A stretch of DNA of 64,000 bases, taken from Cryphonectria parasitica EP155 (taxonomy: Eukaryota > Ascomycota > Sordariomycetes > Diaporthales > Cryphonectriaceae). Below, in pieces: positions 1 to 11,800 of the stretch. Position numbers and translations under genes: made by a program. Under the pieces are notes generated by a model that saw only the letters and a list, made by a program, of their open reading frames with translations, ran no database searches and had not been told where the DNA came from. The stretch covers positions 2,277,630 through 2,341,629 of the forward strand of contig NW_024468916.1 in assembly GCF_011745365.1 (NCBI RefSeq). The letters are read 5' to 3'. Each line of letters begins with the position of its first letter. The first letter of the stretch is position 1.

Positions 1-1128
1 TTACTCTGTCGCCATTTAGCTAACACTGCAGACCAGCGGCCTGTCTGACTGGACACGATGCCGTCTGCTTCAACCAGAAAATCTCAGGGTTCTACGTAAG
101 ATGTTGTCGTCCCCGCCCCATCTGTCTAATTCTTCATCTGACTAGCGATTGAACAGTGGCCTGGCACTTTTCAACAATATGTTACCAGCCAGGCGACTTA
201 TGTTACGCCGATCCCCGAGTCGTTAGCATCGGATGTCGCTGCGCCAATGTGAGCTCCGCCCAGTCTACTGAGGACATGGTCTTTTTGTTTTTATCGTAGG
301 CTGACACGAGCATCTCATAGGTTGTGTGCCGGTGTGACATGTTATAGTGCCCTGCGCAAGTCGAATGCGCGGAGCGGGGAGTGGGTTGTTCTATTGGGCG
401 CAGGTGGTGGTGAGCAGTTATCCACTTCTTCTTCCACGTTTTGGGTTTCCTTTTGAATATATAGCATGAACCGATATCAGGTCGCTGACAGAGCCATTAA
501 TTTTACCCCCACAAAAAGGCCTTGGACATTTAGCAGCCCAAATTGCATCCCGTGGTATTGGCCTCAGGGTGATCGGCATCGACGCAGGGAGCAAGAAGGA
601 CTTTGTCCTACAGTCCGGGGCAGAGCACTTCATCGACTTCACCGCCACCAAGGATGTAACCAAGGAGGTCCACGACATCACAGGAGGGCTTGGAGCTCAT
701 GCTGTCGTGGTTTTGACGGCCTCGAACGGTGCATATGCCATGTGAGTCCCCCCTCCCCCCCAAAAAAAAAAGAAGAAAAGAAAATACACATAACTTGAAA
801 CAAAGATCTATGGACTTTCCACTGACCGGGCTGTCGCAGGTCCCTTGATCTTCTCCGCTTTGGCGGCACGCTCGTCTGCGTTGGCATCCCAGAGGGCGAC
901 ATGGTGCCGATAGCAAACGCTTTCCCCGGACTACTGATCGCAAAGGCCCAGAAGATCGTTGGTGTCGCGGTGGGGAACCGTCAGGAGGCGATCGAGACGC
1001 TTGACCTTGCGGCTAGGGGCATCATCAAGACGCACTTCACCACTGATAAGCTGGAGAACCTCACGCAAATCTTCCAGGATATGCATGATGGGAAGCTCCA
1101 TGGACGTGTGGTCCTGGACCTGCAATGA
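1..1128 (+). CDS. Zinc-dependent alcohol dehydrogenase, ADH1 family (5' end outside window)
   Basis: C-terminal part of a medium-chain zinc alcohol dehydrogenase, which interconverts alcohols and aldehydes with NAD(H), probably in the cytosol. The window opens inside an intron (ctaac branch site, cag at 29-31). My exons are 32-95, 157-248, 321-409, 519-741 and 840-1128, all joining in frame. They show the end of the structural-zinc loop (CLTGHDAVCFNQKISGFY), then GTFQQYV, LCAGVTCYSALRKS, the Rossmann nucleotide-binding motif GAGGGLGHLAAQ, and a C-terminal segment ending HGRVVLDLQ. All of these are typical of fungal ADH1 proteins. Read unspliced, the stretch looks broken, but every interruption lies in an intron with good GT-AG ends, so I treat the gene as intact. 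Catalytic zinc ligands and the start lie upstream of the window. Family assignment is secure; substrate is not determined. Confidence 0.88.
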
Positions 1129-1864
1129 TAAGCCGTTGTACAGCAGAAAGGTTTCGGAAGGGGGTGATTGAGCTTTAGCAATGGCTGGCATCAAGTGCGT
1201 CTCTCCTCGTCTTGAGATCTCCTGCTGGACTTCACTTTTGCAATTACTTGAAAGATTTTCTTAGTTCGGATATACGAGCCGCGTGCGTCACAAATACAAA
1301 GCCAGAACTTGTCTTACGCATGTCCTGAATAAATGTGACTTAACCACATGCATGAATCCATGCGACATCCATATGATGAAATGCAAGAGACGAACGACTT
1401 CTTGTTTCCTAATTCAGCTCACCGGGCTTGGATGGCAACAACACTCGGCCTGGGACGCACGATATTTTCAGACCCAGCGCTGCGGATGGATTTATACTAT
1501 GGTAAAACTTGCCTACCAATCGGGGAAGACTAATGCAGCTAGATCCATAATCCTACAACCATTTCGGTCAGTGACTCACCGCGACGGAAATTGTCTCCAA
1601 TCAAAGTAAGCGCTGTAGCTCGGACTCTCTCGCAACGTCGGGGCCGGAGGGTTTGGACAGGCTACCCCATCATGTGTCCCTTGCTGATGGAAAAGCAGAC
1701 ACACCACCACCTCTTATCAAGTATATAGTCTCAAGCAATACCGCTCGGTTGGAGGTGCTAAGATAGTTTACGATAGAAGGCCACCCCATCCCCTCTTTCT
1801 TGCTTTTCCTTTTTTTTCTTTCTTTCTTCTTCTTTAGAACAGAAAGGGCCGCAGCACCGTCATA
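1129..1864. other. Intergenic, ADH to acetyltransferase
   Basis: No supportable gene. Open frames here are short and lack family resemblance. A pyrimidine tract (about 1795-1840) precedes the next start codon and is typical of a fungal core promoter or 5' leader. Confidence 0.6.
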
Positions 1865-2769
1865 ATGCCTCTCAAGGTGCTCCCCGCCGGTAAGGCCGAC
1901 ATGTACCGCGCAGCCGTGATCGAGCGCCATGCCTACGCGCCCCTAAAGACCAATGATATCTTGTTTCCTGGTCCCCTACTAGCAGATTCTCTGAAGTACC
2001 GTGCCGGAGACCTTGAGAAAGAAGTCGAGGAACCGAACGTTTTCTGGTTCAAGGTCGTAGACACAGATATTGAAGGTGATGAGTCTGAGCAAACGATCTC
2101 GGTCGCGAAATGGTGATTTTCATTCATTTTTACCTTTTAGAACCTCACACACTCCCCTCCCCCCCATGGGAGACCCCTGAGCTCTCGCTTCTCAAGAGGC
2201 TAATTAAGGTATGAATTGTGCAATCAGGACTGTCTATGACCAGAACCACCCCGTGAAGCCCAAATCGCCGCGAAGCCTCCCGCCAGGGTCAAATGCAGAG
2301 GCCTGCGAGCTCTTATTTGGAACGATCGATAAGTTGCAGCCGAAGCACATCGGAGGCAGGCCCCATATCTGTAAGTTTTCTTTTACGCGTTTTCCCTCTT
2401 GTTTTACACTTTGTTTCCCCCCCCCCCCTTTTTTTTTCTTCTTCTTCGTCAGTGACATTTGCGTCGGGCGAGAACTGAGGGCTCAATGCTTTCTGAACGG
2501 ATTACTGATAAGCAGCGAGCGACACAGTCTTTGGCATACTCGCCACGGAAGCCAAACATCAAGGCCGCGGCGCGGCCAGTCTGCTCTTGAAGAAGTGCAT
2601 TGAGGAAGCAGAGGCAAAGAGGCTGCCGATCTATCTTGACTCTTCGGAGATGGGTCATCCCGTCTACCTGAAGCATGGCTTCCGTGATCTTGAGGAGGTG
2701 GCGACGGATTTCAGTAAGTGGGGTTTGGAGAAGCCGCATTTGTTGTGGGCTATGATCAAAGAACAGTGA
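1865..2769 (+). CDS. GNAT-family N-acetyltransferase
   Basis: Small fungal GNAT acyltransferase (about 214 residues), expected to move an acetyl group from acetyl-CoA to an amine; the substrate is unknown. My exons are 1865-2112, 2228-2370 and 2516-2769, in frame (645 nt in all). The acetyl-CoA pyrophosphate-binding signature is ATEAKHQGRGAASLLLKK (the Q-x-x-G-x-A/G loop), followed by IYLDSSEMGHPVYLKHGF, the usual strand-and-helix end of the fold. The start MPLKVLPAGKADM resembles other fungal members. The second intron has two possible acceptors: cag ending at 2452 leads quickly to a stop, whereas gcag ending at 2515, preceded by ctgat, restores the frame, so I chose it. The stop lies 98 bp from the transposon insertion, so the element may sit in or next to the 3' UTR. 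Confidence 0.82.
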
Positions 2770-2867
2770 CGCTAGCAAATCGACCCTCTGTGTTGATATG
2801 GTCTCCCAAGATGTCTTGTCATCTCTGTTTGCAGCCTTCTTCCGTCGTGAGCGCTTCTTAAGCCATA

Positions 2868-2910
2868 CTGTCTGACCCCCCCTCGCCGGACACCCGTACC
2901 CGCCGGACAC
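2868..2910 (+). repeat. Left terminal inverted repeat of the Fot1/pogo element
   Basis: A 43-bp terminal repeat matching the reverse complement of 5028-5070. It holds two direct copies of cgccggacac (2884-2893 and 2901-2910), 17 bp apart start to start, which could be transposase-binding sites. A TA lies immediately outside. Confidence 0.95.
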
Positions 2911-3019
2911 TAAAATGCGAAATGCCCCACACAAAAGCTATATACTCAAACACACAGAAGTAATTCAATTCAAATTGTATAATAATAATAAATATATCAT
3001 CGAAATGATCTAAACTTCC

Positions 3020-4775
3020 TCATTCCAAATATCTATTTGGCATACGGCTAGCCCGTTCAGAAGATGTGCGAATTGGTGGTGAATCCTCACGTAGAATGTC
3101 TGCATTATCGTCCTCAGAGTCCTCCTCGTCAACCTCGTCTTGAACCTCCACAACATCCTCAACAGGCAAATCCTCCTCTTCCTGGGCTAGATTGGCCTCT
3201 TCTCCAGCTGCAAGTGCCTCTGAGATAGTCATAAAGCGCTTGTTGGGATTGGGGATCTTCTTGCGCTTCCGGGTCTTCGAGATGGCTTCGTTCTGGGCCT
3301 TGAGGGAAGCATTTTGCTGTCGGAGCAAGATAACCTCAGCCTGAAGGTCTTCAAGGTGATTTGCAACCCTCCTCAGCTTGCTGCGTTCGTTATAGCTTCG
3401 ATCTCGGCTTATAGCAGTGATAAACCCATGGGAAATAGGCTCATACTCCTCATCCTCCTCTAACTCGTCTGCTCCTCGTTTCTGCTTGTCCTCCTGGATT
3501 TCCTCATGAGATAAGGCTTTATGGCGATTAATTGGATAGTTGCCACTATGTCTCCATCCTCCTTTTACTACTCTAGGAGTAATTGCTGCTCTGGCTGTAA
3601 TGAGATACTGTAGAAAGTTGATCTTGTTAACAGGGGCTGAGTCTGTAAGATCTTGCAACTTTTGAAGTTCTTTCCGATAGGCTGCTTTCAATACAGCAAA
3701 TATGCCGTTATCTAGTGGCTGGAGGCTGTGGGAGGTATGTGCAGGGAGAAAGCAAAGGAAAACGTTATTCAAGTAGCAAGAAGCTATAAACTCTGGCTGT
3801 TTTATATCAGCACGTTATCCTCGAGGTTCACTACCTTGAGCTTCACAAGGCTTAACTTACTGAAGTATGGCTATTATGGCCATCTAGGATGAGGAGAATA
3901 GCCCGAGATATATTATTCTCACGGAGGATGTTCATCTGAGGAAGAAAAACATCCTCAAGCCACGCCACCGCGATTTCATTGCTTGTCCAGCTGTTTTGAC
4001 TTGTGATCATACGCCAGGTTGGCACAGACTGCTTCATATCTTCAGAAAACCACTGTTTTTGAAGATCTTTGCTCTTGAAGATGATTCCTGGGTCCAGAAG
4101 CTGGCCTGTAGCTGTACAGCTTTCAATGAGGGTAACCCAGCTTCTGTCCTGGCTACTTTTGAGGAATGCCTTCTTTTTTTCAGAAGAACCAAGGACCAGC
4201 GAGTTCAGGCCTAGCAAAAGCATCAGTTTAGAGGCTCTGAGATGAGGATTCCATAGAAATTCACTATATCCAGTCATAATGCCACCCTCATCCACATTCA
4301 CTGTAAGCTGTGGCTCGATCCACCCATATTCCTTCTCGCGAATGTCGAAATACTAGTTGACGGCTTTCGGGGTGAAGGCATCGTATCTGGTGGCTTCCTG
4401 GCGAGTGCCTATTTTATGGCGAATTTGAGGATTTCTCTTCTTGAAGCCCTCTATCCATTTGCGGCCGAGAGCCTTCAGATCTCCCTTCTGCTTGAGGAGG
4501 GCTGCTACAACGCCACGAACAGCAGAAGCTGATGGAGCATATCCTAGGCTTTCCTGCTTGATGATCCATCTCGATATATTCTCTTCCTCGGTCGTAGAAA
4601 GGCGTTGTTGAGATTGTTTTACCTCTTGGACTGAAGACCCTCCACGCAGCCGATCTGACAGCGTTTGGGGGGGGATTCCGTGTTTCTTGGCTGATTTCCG
4701 CAAAGATAAATGGTTATCTATGATATCGAAGAGGGCATCAGCCATATTCTCCTCATTCCAGGCGTAAGAAGGCAT
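3020..4775 (-). pseudogene. Fot1/pogo transposase with one in-frame TAG
   Basis: Transposase of the pogo/Fot1 type, which cuts and pastes the surrounding element. Proposed exons on the minus strand are 4775-4265, 4210-3861 and 3796-3020, about 545 residues. The N terminus has the helix-turn-helix SLRKSAKKHGIPPQTLSDRL (psq/CENP-B type). The catalytic acidic residues lie in NVDEGG, LILDGHNSH and LQPLDNGIF, consistent with a DDD triad. The C terminus has a coiled coil, a basic TRKRKK stretch and a Glu/Asp-rich tail. The 54-nt first intron is a multiple of three without a stop, so retention would also be translatable. Codon 141 is TAG (4353-4355) between AVN and YFDIREKEYG. It is the only break I found, so the copy is probably non-autonomous unless the stop is suppressed or spliced out. 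Confidence 0.88.
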
Positions 4776-5027
4776 CGTGGCTGGCTTGAGGTAGAAGAGT
4801 GTTGAAGGAAAAAGATCACAGTTATCAAGACAGGAAGGAACAGACCTTAGCTTCCGATATCACTACAATTGCGTCATAAGGCGTCTGACTACAAATATAA
4901 TTATATCAATAGATTCGTCATCTAGAGGACTATCTATCTATCAAAATACTATTTAAATAGCTTCAATATTGAGGGAAGTGTATGTGTGTGAGGATATTGA
5001 TATTTGTATGGCGCTGTCGAAAATTAG

Positions 5028-5070
5028 GTGTCCGGCGGGTACGGGTGTCCGGCGAGGGGGGGTCAGACAG
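5028..5070 (-). repeat. Right terminal inverted repeat of the Fot1/pogo element
   Basis: A 43-bp repeat, the reverse complement of 2868-2910, including the run of seven G. The flanking TA at 5071-5072 completes the target duplication. Confidence 0.95.
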
Positions 5071-5072
5071 TA

Positions 5073-6806
5073 GAGATTGGTTTTAGATAGTATCGGAAAA
5101 CACTATTCAGCTCATACCCTGAGCTACTGTTACAAGATGTGGCGTCACTCATAAAGAACGCTCTATCTGGTTAGAGGGTGATCTACAGCATGAGTTCATA
5201 CATTGACCGCGCCCGTGGCAGTCCTGTGATCTTCCATGCTCGATGTAGAAGGCACGTGTGTATATACGATGGTTCACAATAGAGAGTACCATGAAACGAT
5301 AGAATGCATTGTCCACTTTAGCGCTGTAGGATACTGATGAATTGAGAGAGGCGACTGCTGAATATGGGAGGCGTAAGTAACTCAGACTGATTATACACCT
5401 CAGGTAGGCCTACCAGCAACTAGCACACTCAAATATGAGATGAGGCTTAATCAAGGAGACAAAGATTTAAAGCATGCATACTACTGGTTGGAAATCGAAT
5501 TCGCTTATGGCGTGCCCTGACCAAGAGGAAATCCTGCTTACTGTGTACTTACCAGGTTGCCTGCCAGAACCATCCTTGTGTGCAATCAATTTGATCACTG
5601 AAATACGCACGCTTGCTCCCTTTCCTTTGTTGATAAAGGAGAGAAGGCTTCAAGATTAGGGATCTGGCATGAAATGAAAGAAAAGAAGGTGCGCAGGTAC
5701 CGAAAAGTGATTACATACTGGGGCGGGTTGAACCGGTAACCAGGAACTTAGCAGAGATCTCTCATGTCAGGCGATGGACCCTGGATTGAGGGAGGAGGTC
5801 CCAAGAATATGCACGCTAGGAGTGGAAGACAAGGAAAGATCTGGCCAAAAGGAATCCTGAGTCAGGCATAATCTCTTGAATTTGAGATACAGACGTCCTC
5901 TCGAGACAGGAAACATTGTGAGAAGTAAAGAAAGGCAGGGAACATATAGAATGATATGAATGGAATGCCAAGGGGTGCGATTTCTTTTTAAGCATAATCG
6001 CTCGGCTTGATGTGATACAGTGAGGCCAGTGGGATTCGGGGGAAGGGGTGGGGGAAGACAAATAGGCTTCGCCTGTGGCTACTGGACCAGCATATCGTTC
6101 GTCACGGGGCATAGCAGGGTATCCAACCCAGCTGGGCAGGTGTTGGGTACGACACGAGACATATGAGACTGGAGGCGACATCACCAGTATATTCATCCAA
6201 TCGAACACGGGATGGCCCTCCATCAACCTGGGGTCCGTGGCCTTTTTGCATCGCCATTGCGCAGTGAGGGGCATAGTGAGGGAGCAAGGCTGTATCAGGG
6301 ACATCAAAAGCATCGCTGGACCCGGCCTACAAGTTTGCCGTATGTTCAACGTCCAGGTTGACGAGATTGGCCAACTGATGGACCATGGGTTTCCAGGCAT
6401 GAAGCCCATGGTGGGTGTGCTCAGAGAAGCCCATAGGTGCATCCGAGGTGCATAGGATGAGGTCAAGTTTGGCAGGGGTGGTCGAGGAGGGTGCGGCCCC
6501 TGATTGGTCAGGTTGACTTACATGCGCCGTAGGTCGGAAGCCCGTATAAAAGCCACCCCCCTCCCCTCCCCTCCTCCTCACCTCGTTTCCCATCATCTCT
6601 CCCCTTTCATCCATCAATATTCCAATCCATCAGGATTGTCCCTTATATCATCTCGAAACTTCAAGAGATACTACAAGCCATTAAGGCGAGGACTTATAAG
6701 GCCACTGGACCACTTATAATCCCAACCCAGCCCACACCACGCCCTCAGTGAGGACTCCTCCCTTCCCTAAGGGGTTTTCGGTTGACGGTTGACTTTGTCC
6801 ACTGCC
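5073..6806. other. Intergenic, transposon to hypothetical gene
   Basis: No supportable gene. The first kilobase is AT-rich with scattered stops. The last 270 bp form a clear promoter-like region: a TATA box, then a long C/T tract (about 6555-6610). Confidence 0.55.
6545..6551 (+). promoter_or_regulatory. TATA box for the gene at 6807
   Basis: TATAAAA lies 256-262 bp before the ATG at 6807 and is followed by a 55-bp pyrimidine-rich tract, the usual arrangement of a strong filamentous-fungal core promoter with a long leader. Confidence 0.5.
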
Positions 6807-7591
6807 ATGTCGTCCAAGATTTCCTCGCGTGACCACTCGGTCCCAGCCCCCTCCACACCTGCTTCACCTTTCCCCTCTGTCATGTCGTATGACCCTTACC
6901 ACTATCGGCCTAAGCCCTCATCATCATCAACATCGTCATCGTCATCAAGGAGAAGGCTCCCAGGCACACGTCTTCCAAGAGTACCTGTCGTACCCCGCAA
7001 TGGTATGAGGAAGCCTCTTGAAGACGTGACTGACGTCGTGCTGTCGGCGGAATACTCCTACTCACCGGGTCGACCGCTGGTGGGTCCCCTTTCGCCAGCT
7101 GTCAGGTCCTATGAGGTGCACCATGACAGGCGACCTATGTCGCACATGGCCAAGTCTGTGCCCGGATCACAGTACTCGACTTACGAGAGAAGCCCCAAAC
7201 AGGTGCATTGGGCTGACCTCGAAGAGCGGAGCGTGGTGTTGTCAACACCGCCCGCGACGCCGCTGATTGGCCGGCTCGATACGCCTGAGCTGGAACCGAT
7301 GAAGGAGACCAGTCACTTCTGTGACTGCTGTCCGAATAAGAGAAATTATCGAGAGGGTCGTGCAAAGATGGACTCCCAACGTAGGTTCATCACCACTGCG
7401 TCGCTGATGTTTTCATGCTCATTGTCGTCGTCGTCGTCGTCACCGTGTGCGGCAAGAGGGTCGAGGTGTCAAGATGACTAAGCCATGCTGACCAATGACA
7501 AGTCAACGCTGCACTTGCTCATATTCGTGGAGCATCCTGCCATGCCTCTCTTCTTCGCCATCAGCGAGCTGACGACGACGAGGAGAACTAG
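6807..7591 (+). CDS. Hypothetical low-complexity protein
   Basis: Not recognised. I start at ATG 6807 (MSSKISSRDHSV), the first ATG in this frame. Proposed exons are 6807-7380 and 7503-7591, giving 220 residues. The first third is rich in Ser and Pro (a Ser run encoded by tca/tcg repeats), then basic (SSRRRLPGTRLPRVP). The middle has PKQVHWADLEERSVVL and TPPATPLIGRLDTPELEP, which look like linear motifs or phosphorylation sites. The end contains HFCDCCPNKRNY and, after the intron, an amphipathic segment closing in DDDEEN. The 122-nt intron contains a (gtc)n microsatellite. Without splicing the frame would run to 7481 with a Ser-rich tail. A TATA box and C/T tract upstream support expression. 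Probably intrinsically disordered; no function can be inferred. Confidence 0.5.
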
Positions 7592-8886
7592 ATATGCGCA
7601 GACTTGAAGGGAAACGAATGTCGACTGAGAATGATGAGAGATTGAGTCTCGGTAATGTTGCTTGACCACCGGGAAGTTGGACGGAGGAGGTTATGCCGAC
7701 GGGTTCAAATCGGACACATGGTTTGCTTGACGTTATGTGCTGTTTGTATTACTTCTCAAACTTGTCAAAATGTTGTGTCGCCTGCCAGAAAAACGTGCAA
7801 TTGTTGTGCAAACATCTGTCAAGCCCCGTGTGACCCGCAGTCATGGCCACACCCGCGTGTTTGTAGACCATTCGGAATATATGCCATGCGTGCCCGTCCG
7901 AGGTTCATGAGGCTCGGAAGATCCTTGTTGGCATAATCGTTGGGAGAGTTCATCGAGAGACCAGGAGGTCTCAAGAAGTCTCACTCGGGATGTTGCTCGA
8001 GGGATGAGGCTGTTGCGGATTCTCGGGATCTTGAGGCAGTGAAAAGCGTCGGCGGAGGATGAAGTCGAGGTTGGAGGTTGGAAGTTGGAGGGATGGCCGG
8101 GACTAGAGTATTCTAGGCAGCAATTGGGGGGTGGCTTACGTAAATCACACTAACCAAAAGCACGTTCACCACCAACCACCAAACCCTGCTGCCATCTTCC
8201 GTGTCATTGGTCGGTCTTCCAACAATTAGCTGCACTTCCTCAATGTAAAAAGAACTCCATTCCATTTACGGGCTTGAAAAATCGATGCTGTGATAATGGC
8301 ATTACCACCGTCATACATAATGGTGCTACTATTGCTTGACCGGTGTGCTCACCGCTGCGGACCACCTCAACACCGGCGTCCTCAACTCTCAACCTTGGCA
8401 TCAGATTTGAACCTAGAAATGGCTTCTCCTAACGGGATACGGGATCAGCAAGAGCTCGTACGCTCAACAAGCCAATCCCCTTCAACTTTCATGATAGCCA
8501 GCGCCGGAATCGGGCGAATTTTCTTTGTTTATGTAGTGCACGAGATGTAATTGTACCACCCAGAGCCTATTCTACTTCCCAAAGCTGGAGTTGCCGCTTC
8601 CGAATACACCCAGGCGTCGTGAGTATTGATGGTGCTCTATACCGCTATTCGTCCTAAGTCAGAGAACCTGGATTCTTTGGGCAACTGATGGACTACGGAC
8701 GGCTTCGCGCAGATGTGTTTGCTCTGCCAGCCGACATGTGTGGGAAGGGAAGTAGGCAGACCTGAGAGCAGACTCTCTATAAAGCTTGGCTTCTGGACTC
8801 TTCTCTCTGTGCTGGTGAGGGCTTGATCTCAGGAATCAGCAGGTGTCGAATATCATCCTGAACTTACCCACCATCATACCTCTAGA
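7592..8886. other. Intergenic, upstream of subtilase
   Basis: No supportable gene. Short open frames lack domain signatures. The last 110 bp carry the TATA box and leader of the protease gene. Confidence 0.55.
8778..8783 (+). promoter_or_regulatory. TATA box for the subtilase gene
   Basis: TATAAA lies about 105 bp upstream of the ATG at 8887, followed by a ctcttctctctg pyrimidine stretch. Confidence 0.55.
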
Positions 8887-11800
8887 ATGCGCCCGGCGTT
8901 TATAACAGCAGCGTTTATGGGTACTGCCCTCGCTGGACAACCTCTGAACTTGACAGCTGCAACTGAAGAGAATTTCATCGCTGGAGCTTACATCGTGGAG
9001 TTTGCGGATGGCCATGTCTGTCTCCCCCTCCCCCCTCGAATACTCACATATATCTTGAGCACTACTGACCTCGCTCAAGGACCAAACTTCTTTCTATAAT
9101 ATTCTGGACGCCAGTGGAATCTCTGTCAACCCACGGATGAACATCAATTCCACCGTGTTTAGCGGAGCCTCGTTCAGCGTCACGGACCTAGCCAGCGAGA
9201 AGCATCAGGTCGCCAGAATCTCGGCACTACGAGCCGTCAGGCAGGTGTGGCCTGTCAGAAAGTATTCGCTTCCTGAACTTATGAGGAACGGTACTATGCC
9301 AAACCCCATGTCTGGTGACATTATGCTCGACGAGGAGTTCGACAATATAGTAGACAAGTTCTCACCCCATGTGATGACCCAAGTCGATAAACTTCATGCT
9401 GAAAGCTGTGAGTTCTTCTGAAAACCATCCCCTGCCCCTCATCTTGCTCCACCCTCGCCTCTTTTTCTTCTTCATTCCTTTTCCCGAATTGCAAGAGTCT
9501 CTTAAAGATCATCAAAGACTCCTTACACATGCTCCATAGAATCTTGATCATTATGGGCTACCTCTAATGTCATGTTGTCGCAGATTTCGGGCATGGTATT
9601 CGCATTGGAATCGTGGACACAGGTGTTGACTACCGACATCCCGCCCTTGGGGGTTGCTTCGGCAAGAACTGCCTTATTGAATATGGCTATGACCTGGTTG
9701 GCGACAGCTGGACGGGTTATGATGCTCCTAAGCCAGACCCAGACCCGTATGACAACTGTATCGGGCATGGAACCCATGTCAGCGGGATCATTGCAGCTCA
9801 AAAGAACAGGATGAACTTCACTGGCGTTGCCCCAGGAGTCAAACTTGGGATGTACAAGGTCTTCAGCTGCGAAGGTCTCGGAACCACAGACGACGTACTT
9901 ATCTCAGCCTTTGGGATGGCATTTGATGACGGCAGCGATATCATCACGGCGTCCCTCGGAACTGCTGGGGGCTGGAGCGAGACACCCTTCGGGGTAGTGG
10001 CTAGTCGCATCATCAGCGTAAGGCTCTCTCGGAATGTTGCCTCTGGATGACCCTCAGCCGCCAAATATACCGTGCAGAGGGCCCTCTGGATCAAATGTTG
10101 AAGCATCTCCCAGCTAGCTCAACGATGCTTATCTTCTGGGCTCTGTCTTCATCAAGCACTGCTAACATTTTGGTACTACAGGAGGGCGTTCCATGCACTT
10201 TGGCTGCCGGAAATGACGGCTATTCTGGCCTTTTCACAGCCAGTGATGCTGCAGACGGAACCGATGTTACGGGAGTGGCTTCCTTTGACAACATTGTCAC
10301 TCCGTACCTTCTACCAAAAGGTACCTATACCGCTTCAACCACGCATGATAACGCCACTGAGCCTGCTGCTTTCTCATGGGTGCCTGGCTATTCCAGTTTT
10401 CTGAATATTTCTCTTCCTCTCAAGGCTCTGAGCAGCAACTCAACCGTAGAGAACGATGCCTGCTCGAGTCTAGCACCTGACACGGGGGACCTATCTGGCT
10501 ACGCGGTTCTTATTCGCCTTGGCGGATGCGAACCTTCGGTGAAGGCTAGGAATGCGCAACTGCTCAACGCAAATGCTATCCTATTTTATGCAGATATTCT
10601 TGAAGAGTAAGTTCGGCATACCCGAGAATATATGTGTTGAGCTAATATGGGAAGCTTCGGGCCTACCGCCGTCTGGTATCCAGATATGACAATCACGTCG
10701 ACCGCGACTATCACTCCCGCGCAAGGCGCTAAATTCATTCAGTTGCTCAATGACGGCTCAGAAGTTCGGCTCACCTTCATCGACCCATCTTACGCCGAGG
10801 TCGTCTTCAAGCAGGTACCCAACCGTCTGACGGGCGGGTTCGCCAGTGCCTACACCAGCTGGGGTCCAACTTGGGAGCTGGCTTTCTACCCGTCTGTTGC
10901 AGCTCCAGGCGGGAATATTCTTTCCACTTTCCCCCTAAACCAGGGGGCTTATGCAGTCTTCTCAGGCACATCTATGTGAGTAAATCTTCCCAATATTCGA
11001 TCTATTGTCACAGAGCGCCTAGGGAAGCGCAAGATCTGATCAATCTCCAGGGCAACGCCGTTCGTGGCCGGGGTATATGCACTTCTGATGCAGATTCGAA
11101 AAACAAAGCGGAACCCTGCAGAACTTGCAAGAATCTTAAGCAGCACCTCCAAGGCGAATCTCTGGAACGATGGGGCCGGCACCATCAACGGATTGGCACC
11201 CACAGCCCAACAAGGGTCCGGACTTATACAGGCATACGACGCCGCCTTCACCACCACACTGGTAGACTCGACTGGTATTTCATTCAATGACACGGACAAC
11301 CTGCCTCCCAACGCTACATTCACCATCCAAAATATTGGGGGCGAGACTGTGACGTACCACATGTCCCACTCCCCAGCGCTTGGCATGTACACGCTTTCAT
11401 TGACGAGCTCATACCCTGACAGCTTCCCCAACCGCATCTTTGCCGCGAGTGCAGAGGTGGAATTCTCAGAGAAGCTGGTGAACATCCCAGCAGGTGGCCG
11501 TGCTGAGATCACTGTCACCTTGTCACCACCTCAAGACTTTGTGCTCTATGATGCATCGTTGCCAGTCTATGGAGGATACTTTGTCCTCAATGGCTCCAAC
11601 AATGGAAATCTCACGATACCCTACCTTGGTGTAGCTGGTAGCATGAAGCAAGCTGTAATCCTGGATCGTGAGGACGGCTCCCTGCCGCGTTCCCCAGATC
11701 TTATATTCAAAGGAGCACCCGCCCTGACCTACACAATTCCGTACCCGACAATGGACAATACCGAGAAGCCATCTCACGATGCCCGCTACCCGTGGGCCTC

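Larger units (their letters stand above)
2868..5070 (-). mobile_element. Fot1/pogo-type DNA transposon (Tc1/mariner superfamily)
   Basis: A complete 2,203-bp class II element. Both ends carry the same 43-bp inverted repeat (2868-2910 and 5028-5070), starting ctgtctgac at the left and identical as far as I can read. It is flanked by TA (2866-2867 and 5071-5072), the target-site duplication expected for this superfamily. The interior encodes a transposase on the minus strand. Identical ends and little coding decay suggest recent insertion. It landed 98 bp past the acetyltransferase stop codon. Internal DNA outside the transposase (about 4776-5027) is AT-rich and carries no further gene. Confidence 0.95.

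Noticed and set aside
1..741. Alcohol dehydrogenase as a degraded pseudogene
   Set aside because: Unspliced reading shows stops, but every gap is explained by introns with GT-AG ends, and all exons join in frame.
5816..6466. 216-codon open frame on the minus strand upstream of the hypothetical gene
   Set aside because: Irregular Met/Ser/Trp-rich composition, no domain or signal peptide, and an opposite-strand frame is equally open.
10949..11518. 189-codon minus-strand frame across the subtilase
   Set aside because: Antisense shadow of the protease's catalytic and C-terminal exons.
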